A DNA stretch of 64,000 bases from Prosthecobacter vanneervenii. GTDB taxonomy: Bacteria > Verrucomicrobiota > Verrucomicrobiia > Verrucomicrobiales > Verrucomicrobiaceae. The stretch is from positions 62,001 through 126,000 of the forward strand of contig NZ_JACHIG010000003.1 of NCBI RefSeq assembly GCF_014203095.1. The letters are read 5' to 3'. Below, one piece after another: positions 17,350-24,441 of this stretch. A program made the position numbers and the translations under genes. Position 1 is the first letter of the stretch. Every line of letters begins with the position of its first letter. Below the pieces are notes generated by a model. That model did not search any database. It worked only from the letters and a program-made list of their open reading frames with translations, and was not told the DNA's origin.

Positions 17350-18840
17350 TCAGTAGGCATTATCCCGCTTGAAGAAGGTCAGCAGCATGATCTGGAAATC
17401 GAGCCAGAGGCTCCAGTTTTCCAGGTACCAGAGGTCGCACTGGATGCGCTCGCCGAGATCAGTGTCTCCGCGGAGGCCATTGACCTGAGCCCAGCCGGTC
17501 ATCCCGGGCTTGGAGTGGTGGCGGGCATTGTAGTGAGGGATCTGGTGCTTGAAGCTGTCGATAAGCTCAGGGCGCTCCGGGCGTGGGCCCACGAGGCTCA
17601 TCTCACCCTTCAGCACGTTCCAGAACTGAGGAAGTTCATCGATGTTCCACTTCCGCATGAAGGCACCCACCTTGAGGCGGCGCGGGTCGTCTTTGACGCA
17701 CCACTGCGCGCCTTTGGCGGCCTCGGCGTCCTTTTTCATGGAGCGGATCTTGATGATGTTGAAGGGCACACCGTTGCAGCCCCAGCGGCGCTGATGATAG
17801 AAAACAGAGCCCTTGGATTCCAGCCAGACGAGGGTGCTGAACACTGCGATGATCGGAGCGCTGAGCACCAGCCCAACGGTGCCACCAATGATGTCCACCG
17901 CACGCTTGAGGATGACATTGAGGGTGTCGTCCAGCGGCAGGCGAGTGACGCCCAGCACCGGGGTCCCGGCGATGGTTTCCAGCGTAAGTCCGGACACAAA
18001 CACGCGGAAATAGGAAGGAATGACCTTGAACTGGATCATTTCGCGTTCGCAAAGGTTGGCCAATGCGATCATCTGCTCACGCGGGCCATGCAGGTCGGCG
18101 ACGACCACCATGTCCACGGCGTGCGTGGCCACGAGGTGCTCCACCTCGCTGAGATCTCCCAGGCAGGGCACACCAGCATCCTCAGGCTGACTGTCTTCCG
18201 GACTGCCGGTCCTGACCCAGCCCATGATGTCGAAAGAGCCAGCCTGATCCCGCTTCATGGTCTTGAGGAGGCTCACTGCCTCATCATTCCAGCCGACAAA
18301 CAGAGTGCGCTGCTGAAGGGCCTCGATGCGGCCCGGGGCACGCAGACAGGACATGAAAAAGGCTCGCCAGCCCAGAAGGAACAAGAGAGCGGTGGCACCA
18401 TTGAGACCCACATAGACGCGGGAGATGCTGGGCTGCAGCTTGAGGGCGAGCGTCATGGCCAGGAATCCGGCTGTCCAGACGAGAACGCCTTTGGCGATCT
18501 TGGAAGAGATCCAGCGGGTGCGAAGGAGGACGTTTTTGTGGTAAATATCCTGCCAGCCGAGCACCAGGATGAGCGTCAGGCTGCCCAGCGCCATGTGGCC
18601 GCTGTACTGACGGAAGGACATTTCGTCGAAGTTACCGAATTCCCGCAGCACCGTATGGAAGCGAAGCACAAAAGCTGCGTAAGCCGCCAAAACTGCCACC
18701 ACGAGATCGCCCAGAATGCTAACGAGAACCCAGAAATGAGGCGAAATCTGCTCTTTGACCCGCCAGGCACGCCTAGCTTCCAAGGCATGAAAAACTGCGG
18801 CGTTTCCTAAAATGCTAGAATTTGGGTTGGTTGCATTCAT
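17350..18840 (-). CDS. Polyprenyl-phosphate sugar phosphotransferase
   Basis: A 496-residue membrane protein of the WbaP/WcaJ/CpsE class that starts an exopolysaccharide or O-unit by attaching a phosphosugar to undecaprenyl phosphate. Several N-terminal membrane helices (about 30-150) precede a Rossmann-like region, and the C-terminal bacterial sugar transferase domain has KRAVDIIGG, the FNIIKIRSM stretch, LPQFWNVLKGEMSLVGPRPE and GMTGWAQVNG. The ATG at 18840 lies 24 bases after a good -10 element. No flippase, polymerase or export genes are in the window, so the locus is small or split. Confidence 0.92.
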   Translation of the reverse strand: MNATNPNSSILGNAAVFHALEARRAWRVKEQISPHFWVLVSILGDLVVAVLAAYAAFVLRFHTVLREFGNFDEMSFRQYSGHMALGSLTLILVLGWQDIYHKNVLLRTRWISSKIAKGVLVWTAGFLAMTLALKLQPSISRVYVGLNGATALLFLLGWRAFFMSCLRAPGRIEALQQRTLFVGWNDEAVSLLKTMKRDQAGSFDIMGWVRTGSPEDSQPEDAGVPCLGDLSEVEHLVATHAVDMVVVADLHGPREQMIALANLCEREMIQFKVIPSYFRVFVSGLTLETIAGTPVLGVTRLPLDDTLNVILKRAVDIIGGTVGLVLSAPIIAVFSTLVWLESKGSVFYHQRRWGCNGVPFNIIKIRSMKKDAEAAKGAQWCVKDDPRRLKVGAFMRKWNIDELPQFWNVLKGEMSLVGPRPERPELIDSFKHQIPHYNARHHSKPGMTGWAQVNGLRGDTDLGERIQCDLWYLENWSLWLDFQIMLLTFFKRDNAY

Positions 18841-18864
18841 CGCGTTCTAAATCTAACTGCCTAA

Positions 18865-18892
18865 ATTATAGTCAGTATATATTTAGCCGCAA
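18865..18892 (-). promoter_or_regulatory. Sigma-70-type promoter for the sugar transferase
   Basis: Read on the minus strand, TTGCGG and TATAAT are separated by 16 bases, and the start codon lies 24 bases beyond the -10. The surrounding 18841-18987 gap is AT-rich and carries no gene. Confidence 0.5.
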
Positions 18893-18987
18893 CCAAAAGG
18901 TCTGAAAATTATCTCATTTGTGTAAATATGTGCTTTTTGGCGTATCAATTTTGATAATCATGGAGCTTAAACTTTAAGGAAACTTAT

Positions 18988-21102
18988 TTAAAAGGTTAGC
19001 TTCATTCCAACCACCAGACCACGTCCTGGGAGGGGAATCCGGTCCTTGAGGACGGAGGTGTGCTCTCGGGCGTCCTCGTTGGTGAGGTTCATGCCTTTGG
19101 CATACACATCGAGGACAGTGGGGCCCTGCAGGATGCGGTAGGTGAGGCTGAGATTGACGAGAAAGTAGCTGCTGGTGCGGAACTCATTTGCGGCCAGCTG
19201 GCTCTGGGGGGCGGCGTAGATGCCCTCCAGACGTGCACCGAAGGCACCGTGCTCCATGATGAGGGTGCTGCTGAGATGGAAGGGGGGAGTGCGGGGCAGC
19301 GCCTGGCCTGTCTTCAAGTCCCGGGCACGTAGTGCGTCTGCACGCAGCTGCAGGTGGAGATTGCTCTGATGCTCCGGCGGCTCGGTGGTGATGGGGTGCA
19401 GGAGGTGGAAGGTGGCCTCCAGCTCTGAGCCGATGAACTCGGCGTTGGTGGCTTGATAGAGAAGCTCGTTGTAACTCTCGCCACCGACCACGTGCACGAC
19501 GCCGGTGGGGAACTGGCCGATGAAGTTGCTGAAGCGGTTGTAGTAGCCACTGATGCTGCCGGTCATCCAGCCGATGCGTTTGCGGAGGTTGAGGTCGAAA
19601 CCGAGGGACTTTTCCTGCTTGAGGCTGGGGTCGCCGATCTCAAAGGCACCGGTGGCGGCGTGGGTGCCATTGGCAAAGAGCTCCTGGTAGGTGGGGGCGC
19701 GCTCGGCGTGATTGATGGTGAATGCGATGGCGTATTCGTCATTGGGAGTGAAGACCACACCCATCGAGCCGCTGAGGTTGTCGAACTGACGCGAGAGTCC
19801 AGGGCCGAAGGCGGCGCTGTCGAGAGACCGGACAGAGATGTGGTCGTAGCGGCCGCCGAACTGGAAGCTGAACGGGCCACGGGTGACGTCCTCGTAGAGG
19901 AAGAGGGCGTCTGCCTGGGTGATGGTGGAAGGCAGGAAGGCCTCGTCTCCAGTGGTGCTGAACTCGCTGCGGTCTGACTGGTAGCCGACGACGCCTTCCA
20001 TGCCGGCGATCTTCTCGTGCTTCACTTCGATACGTCCATCGTATCCGTTGTTTTTGAAGAGCGTGGAGGGCTGGCCGCTGTCGAACTCGGTGTGCTGGTA
20101 GCTGGAGGTGGCGAGCTTGTAGTTGATCTCCTTGATGAGAGCGAAGGGCTTGTAAAAGGCACCACGGACATCCAGGCGGTGCTGGTGCATGTCGATGACC
20201 ACGTTTTGCTCGGCGGGGGAGCCGTAGTTGGTGTGAAATTCGGTCCAGGCGAAGCCGAAGAAACCTTTGTCCCAGACGTAGCTCGTGCCACCTGTTAAGC
20301 CTTCAGAGCGGAGATTGCTGTTTGGGACGATTTTGGAGACTTCGGTCTGACCGGGAGGAAGCGGGTCTGCGGCCTGGGCGGCGGAGGTGCGGGCGTAGCC
20401 GGGGATGCGGAAGTCTTCGGCGGCACGGGTGAAGGCCTCGACGTGGAAGGCGAGACCTTTGTAGCCGCCTTCGACCATGGCGCTGGTGAGATAGCCATTG
20501 TCCACGGAGGTGAAGCGGTCATTGAGGGCACCGCGGATGGTGCCGTCGAGTTTCTCATCGACGATGCGGCCGTCGAGGGAATTGACGACGCCGCCGATGG
20601 CGTTGGAGCCATACAATAAGGTGGCAGGACCGCGCACAACCTCGACTGATTTGAGATTTGAGGTGTCGAAACTGAGGGCGTGATCGACGCTGGTGGCGGA
20701 GGCGTCGATGGTGTTGAGGCCGTTCTGGAGGATGCGGATGCGGTCGCCGTCGAGGCCGCGGATGATGGGGCGGCTGGAGGCGGGGCCGAAGTAGGAGCTG
20801 CTGACGCCGGGCATGCGGGCGAGGGTCTGGCCGAGGCTGGGCTCCAGGGCGAGGGTGAGGCTTTGGCCGGTGAGGACGGAGGCGGCTTGGGCCTGCTGGA
20901 AGAGGGGGCGATCCAGGGGGGCGGTGATGACCATTTCGTCCATGGGGATCTCCTCCACATGGCTGGCGGAGTTGGCGATTTGGCTGATTTTATTGTCGGT
21001 TTTTGTGTCGGATTCCGCAAAAAGGACGCCGGGTAGGGTGGCGATGACTACCAGAAAGTATTGAAAACGTGGAATGTCGGAGAGGCGCGGGAGACGTTTC
21101 AT
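18988..21102 (-). CDS. TonB-dependent outer-membrane receptor (zinc?)
   Basis: A 704-residue receptor: a signal sequence, a TonB-box-like EMVITA near residue 57, a plug domain (SSRPIIRGLDGDRIRILQNG, then VEVVRGPATLLYGSNAIGG) and a beta-barrel ending in Phe, as outer-membrane proteins do. It is divergent from znuA with a 97-base shared control region containing a palindrome. That context suggests a ZnuD-type zinc (or zinc-complex) receptor that feeds the ABC importer across the envelope. Substrate is inferred from neighbours; copper or cobalt receptors look similar. Confidence 0.85.
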   Translation of the reverse strand: MKRLPRLSDIPRFQYFLVVIATLPGVLFAESDTKTDNKISQIANSASHVEEIPMDEMVITAPLDRPLFQQAQAASVLTGQSLTLALEPSLGQTLARMPGVSSSYFGPASSRPIIRGLDGDRIRILQNGLNTIDASATSVDHALSFDTSNLKSVEVVRGPATLLYGSNAIGGVVNSLDGRIVDEKLDGTIRGALNDRFTSVDNGYLTSAMVEGGYKGLAFHVEAFTRAAEDFRIPGYARTSAAQAADPLPPGQTEVSKIVPNSNLRSEGLTGGTSYVWDKGFFGFAWTEFHTNYGSPAEQNVVIDMHQHRLDVRGAFYKPFALIKEINYKLATSSYQHTEFDSGQPSTLFKNNGYDGRIEVKHEKIAGMEGVVGYQSDRSEFSTTGDEAFLPSTITQADALFLYEDVTRGPFSFQFGGRYDHISVRSLDSAAFGPGLSRQFDNLSGSMGVVFTPNDEYAIAFTINHAERAPTYQELFANGTHAATGAFEIGDPSLKQEKSLGFDLNLRKRIGWMTGSISGYYNRFSNFIGQFPTGVVHVVGGESYNELLYQATNAEFIGSELEATFHLLHPITTEPPEHQSNLHLQLRADALRARDLKTGQALPRTPPFHLSSTLIMEHGAFGARLEGIYAAPQSQLAANEFRTSSYFLVNLSLTYRILQGPTVLDVYAKGMNLTNEDAREHTSVLKDRIPLPGRGLVVGMKLTF

Positions 21103-21144
21103 AGTGCAAATGGGTTGCAGGACGGAGCCCGTTTATATGCAACC

Positions 21145-21163
21145 TGATTGCAATTGCAAATCA
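21145..21163. promoter_or_regulatory. Candidate Zur operator
   Basis: TGATTGCAATTGCAAATCA contains a perfect 12-bp palindrome (TTGCAATTGCAA, 21148-21159) with imperfect TGATT/AATCA arms. It lies midway between the divergent TonB receptor and znuA starts, where one zinc-responsive repressor could control both. A second inverted repeat, GGTTGCA (21113-21119) and TGCAACC (21138-21144), abuts it. The repressor identity is inference; no zur gene is in the window. Confidence 0.5.
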
Positions 21164-21199
21164 TTTGTATTTTTGATTTTTGTGACCTAGCTTCGTTTC

Positions 21200-22132
21200 A
21201 TGAAGCAGCTCTTTTTGACTTTTGGGTTTCTCGCCGCAGCACTGCCGGCCCTGGCCGCCACCAAGGTGGCGACACTACACCCCATCCTGGCGGATCTAGC
21301 GCGACAGGTGGGCGGGGCGAATGTGGAGGTGGTAGAGATTCTGAAGCCGGGGGCGGACATTCATCACTTTGAGCCGGCGCCGAAGGATCTGGCGGAGATG
21401 CGTGGGACGAAGCTGCTGCTGGCTTCAGGCAAGGGACTGGAGAGCTTTCTGGACAAGCTGCGCGACAGCCTGGGGGCGGATGTGAAGCTGGTGGAGGTGG
21501 GGGCGAAGATTCCGTCCATTCCGTTTGAGGAGCATCATCATGAGCATGCGGAGAAGGAGAAGGATCATGACCATGAGGAGCATGATCATCATCACCATGG
21601 GTCGGAGGACCCGCACTGGTGGCATAGTGCTGAGAACATGAAGCGTGCGGCGCGTGTGGTGGCGGATGAGCTGAGCGCGGTGGATCCGGCGAATGCGAGT
21701 GCGTATGCGGCGGGGGCGAAGGTGGCGAGCAAGCGTTTTGGTGAGCTCAAATCTTGGGCGCAGAAGGAGATCGCGAAGATTGGGAAGAAGGACCGGCTGC
21801 TGGTGACGGCGCATGGGGCCTTTGGGTATTTCTGCAAGGAGTATGGGTTTGAGCCGATCTCGCTGCTGGGCATCGGGCGCAGTGATGATGCTTCTTCGAA
21901 GCATGTGGCGGAGACGATCGAGGAGATCCGTGAGCATGGGATCAAGGCGGTGTTTCCGGAGGATCAGGCGAACCCGAAGGTGCTGGCGGAGATCGCGCGG
22001 AGCACGGGGGTGAAGATCGGGGAGCCGCTGATCGCGGATGGGACGGCGAAGGTGGCACATACGTTTGAGACGATGCTGGCGCACAATGTGAGGTCGATTG
22101 TGGCGGCGCTGGCTCCGGCTGCGGCAAAGTGA
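21200..22132 (+). CDS. znuA: Zinc ABC transporter substrate-binding protein
   Basis: A 310-residue periplasmic metal-binding protein (cluster A-I). It has a signal peptide (1-20, ending ALAA), conserved metal-ligand regions near H55-H56 and WWH (140-142), and a His/Asp/Glu-rich loop at residues 111-142, which is typical of zinc rather than manganese binders. It would deliver zinc to the ZnuB permease. It begins the plus-strand arm znuA, unknown protein, znuC, znuB and faces the TonB receptor across the candidate operator. Third codon positions are strongly G-biased like the rest of this arm. Confidence 0.93.
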   Translation: MKQLFLTFGFLAAALPALAATKVATLHPILADLARQVGGANVEVVEILKPGADIHHFEPAPKDLAEMRGTKLLLASGKGLESFLDKLRDSLGADVKLVEVGAKIPSIPFEEHHHEHAEKEKDHDHEEHDHHHHGSEDPHWWHSAENMKRAARVVADELSAVDPANASAYAAGAKVASKRFGELKSWAQKEIAKIGKKDRLLVTAHGAFGYFCKEYGFEPISLLGIGRSDDASSKHVAETIEEIREHGIKAVFPEDQANPKVLAEIARSTGVKIGEPLIADGTAKVAHTFETMLAHNVRSIVAALAPAAAK

Positions 22133-22280
22133 GGAGTGCGTTGGGCGATTGACGGAATTTTGAACCACTCATCGGACACTAATAAAACACTAATGTCGGA
22201 GGCCGGAATGAATGCCCATCGTGTTCACGACTGCACAATGACCTCTTCTAATCAGATCTCTTTTAACCGTTCCTGATGTC

Positions 22281-22709
22281 ATGCGAGGTTCTCCGCCCAT
22301 TCAGATTTTTTTGCTTGGCTTGATGTTTGTCGTGCTGGCGGTGCCGTTGAGTCATTTGACGGGGACGACGACGCCTGTGAAGGCTGCGGTGGTGGCGAAG
22401 GTGGTGGAAGAGAAGGGTGTGAAGGGGCTGGTGAGGGTGCGGTATGCGCACAGGCCGGTGATGCTGAGTGTGAAGGTTGGGGAGAAGGAGCTGGTGACGG
22501 CGATTGAGGAGTCGCCGATGGAGGTGGATGCTCCCCTGCCCTCGACGAAGGATGGGGTGGATGTGTTTGTGAAGGCGACGTGGCCGGAGGGCACGCCGGA
22601 TACGGCGGTGACGGTGGAGCTGGAGCCGGATGGACTGGCGACGCGGAGCGAGACGCGGTGGTCGTCTGCGGCGAGTTTGGATGAGGTGATCACGTTTGAA
22701 TGGAAATGA
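22281..22709 (+). CDS. Unknown membrane-anchored protein in zinc operon
   Basis: A 142-residue protein of unknown function. A hydrophobic segment at about residues 8-26 (IQIFLLGLMFVVLAVPL) is a signal anchor or uncleaved signal; the rest is a short soluble domain, probably beta-rich, exposed to the periplasm, ending in an acidic/aromatic tail. There are no cysteines and only two histidines, so it is not an obvious metal store. It lies 148 bases after znuA and its stop is one base before the znuC start, so it is almost certainly expressed with the importer. I do not recognise the family. Confidence 0.7.
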   Translation: MRGSPPIQIFLLGLMFVVLAVPLSHLTGTTTPVKAAVVAKVVEEKGVKGLVRVRYAHRPVMLSVKVGEKELVTAIEESPMEVDAPLPSTKDGVDVFVKATWPEGTPDTAVTVELEPDGLATRSETRWSSAASLDEVITFEWK

Positions 22710-22710
22710 C

Positions 22711-23529
22711 ATGAGCGCGGCTGTTTCCCATTCCCCTACTCACACCAAGGAGCACGTCTGCTGGGGCGGAGGCTGCGCGCATACGCAGCACCATCGGCTG
22801 GAGGTGGTGGACCTGAGCGTGCAGTACCAGGAGGTGCGGGCGCTGGAGAAGATCCACTTTGCGACGGAGTGCGGGCGGAGCATGGCTCTCATAGGCCCGA
22901 ATGGCGCGGGGAAGAGCACTCTGCTGAAGTCGCTGGCGGGATTGATTCCGGCTGGGCGGGGGAAGATTTTGTGGCGTGGCAAGGCGCTGACGCGGAGCAG
23001 CCATGAGATCGCGTATCTGCCGCAGCGTGGGGATGTGGACTGGAATTTTCCGATCACGGTGCGCGGGCTGGTGGAGATGGGGCGCTACCCGAACCTGGGG
23101 TGGTGGCGGCAGTATTCGAAGCATGACGCGGAGATTGTGGAACGGGCGCTGGTGAGCATGGACCTGTGCGATCTGCAGGAGCGGCAGATCAGCGCGCTCT
23201 CGGGCGGGCAGCAGCAGCGGGCGTTCATCGCGCGGGCGCTGGCGCAGGAGGCGCATGTGCTGCTGCTGGATGAGCCGTTTACGGGGCTGGACAAGCCGGC
23301 GCAGGAGAATCTGAGCCGGTTGTTCAAGGAACTGACGGCGGAGGGACGGCTGCTTATTGCGAGTCATCATGATCTGCAGACGGTGGGGCAGATTTTTGAT
23401 GATGTGCTGATCATCCGCAGGCAGCAGGTGGCGTTTGGGCCGGTGAAGGAGGTGTTTACGCCAGGGAATATTGCGAGTGCGTATGAGAGCGGGGAGGCGG
23501 CGAACGGAAAGATCAAAACTGAAAGCTGA
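22711..23529 (+). CDS. znuC: Zinc ABC transporter ATP-binding protein
   Basis: A 272-residue ABC ATPase that powers zinc import. Walker A is GPNGAGKST, the signature is LSGGQQQRAFIARAL, and Walker B is VLLLDEPFTGLD. The start at 22711 immediately follows the preceding stop; a start 15 bases upstream would overlap it. An unusual N-terminal extension of about 28 residues (HVCWGGGCAHTQHH) with two Cys and several His precedes the normal domain start RLEVVDLSVQY and could bind metal. The first part of the C-terminus is otherwise ordinary. It is followed by the permease gene after 35 bases. Confidence 0.93.
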   Translation: MSAAVSHSPTHTKEHVCWGGGCAHTQHHRLEVVDLSVQYQEVRALEKIHFATECGRSMALIGPNGAGKSTLLKSLAGLIPAGRGKILWRGKALTRSSHEIAYLPQRGDVDWNFPITVRGLVEMGRYPNLGWWRQYSKHDAEIVERALVSMDLCDLQERQISALSGGQQQRAFIARALAQEAHVLLLDEPFTGLDKPAQENLSRLFKELTAEGRLLIASHHDLQTVGQIFDDVLIIRRQQVAFGPVKEVFTPGNIASAYESGEAANGKIKTES

Positions 23530-23564
23530 AAGATAAAACCTGAGAGCCGAAGAGCCTTTTCTCC

Positions 23565-24413
23565 ATGTCCACCTTTGCTGATTTCCTTGCTGAACCGATT
23601 GCCAAACGGACGCTGATGGCGTGTTTGATGATTGGGTTTGCGAACGGGTTTGTGAGTGCGTTTGTGGTGCTGCGGAAGGATGCGCTGAAGATTGGGACGC
23701 TGTCGCACTCGCTGCTGCCGGGGATTGCGCTGGCGGTGCTGATCATTGGGCTGAGCCAATGGAGCGCGCTGGCGGGGGCGATCTTTGCGGCGCTGATCGT
23801 GGGGCTGGGGTCGATCTTTCTTTCGCGGACGTCGCGGCTGGATCAGGACACGGCGATGGGGGTGCTGTACACGACGGCGTTTGCGGGGGGGGTCTTAATC
23901 TTGAAGAACCTGGACCTGCGGCAGAAGCTGGATGAGTGGCTGTTTGGGAGCATCGTGGGCATGGCGGACTCGGACCTGTGGATCGCGTTTGGGATCAGCG
24001 CGATTGCGGTGATCACGCTGACGGCGCTGCAACGGCCGCTGCTCATTTATCTGTTTGAGCCGAACATCGCGGCGAGTCTGGGGGTGCCGGTGCGGCTTTT
24101 AAACTATGCGACGTTTGCGGTGACGATCCTGGTGTTAATCTCATCGCTGCAGGCGGTGGGGTGCATTCTGAGCGTGGGGCTGATGGTGGCGCCGGCGGCG
24201 ACGGTGTATCTGCTGACGAACAACGCGCGGACGTTGTTCTGGGGCGGCGGGATCATCGGCGCGATTGGGTCGGTGGCGGCGTTCTTTCTGTCGTATCCGC
24301 TGGGGTGGAGCGTGAGCGCCACGATCATCGTGGTGCTGGGGGTGTTTTTCCTGGCGGCGTATGTTTTCAGTCCGAAGTATGGGCTGTTTAGCCGGAGGAG
24401 GGGGGTGGCGTAG
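23565..24413 (+). CDS. znuB: Zinc ABC transporter permease
   Basis: A 282-residue integral membrane protein of the ABC-3 family with about eight hydrophobic helices; the segment GTLSHSLLPGIALAVL and the repeated small-residue-rich helices are typical of ZnuB/MntB/TroC permeases. It forms the membrane channel of the importer encoded by the preceding genes. Its stop at 24413 is 28 bases from the convergent end of the DUF2357 nuclease gene, and base composition changes sharply at this point. Confidence 0.93.
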   Translation: MSTFADFLAEPIAKRTLMACLMIGFANGFVSAFVVLRKDALKIGTLSHSLLPGIALAVLIIGLSQWSALAGAIFAALIVGLGSIFLSRTSRLDQDTAMGVLYTTAFAGGVLILKNLDLRQKLDEWLFGSIVGMADSDLWIAFGISAIAVITLTALQRPLLIYLFEPNIAASLGVPVRLLNYATFAVTILVLISSLQAVGCILSVGLMVAPAATVYLLTNNARTLFWGGGIIGAIGSVAAFFLSYPLGWSVSATIIVVLGVFFLAAYVFSPKYGLFSRRRGVA

Positions 24414-24441
24414 AGGGGGGGATGGAGCGTTTTGCGATGCT

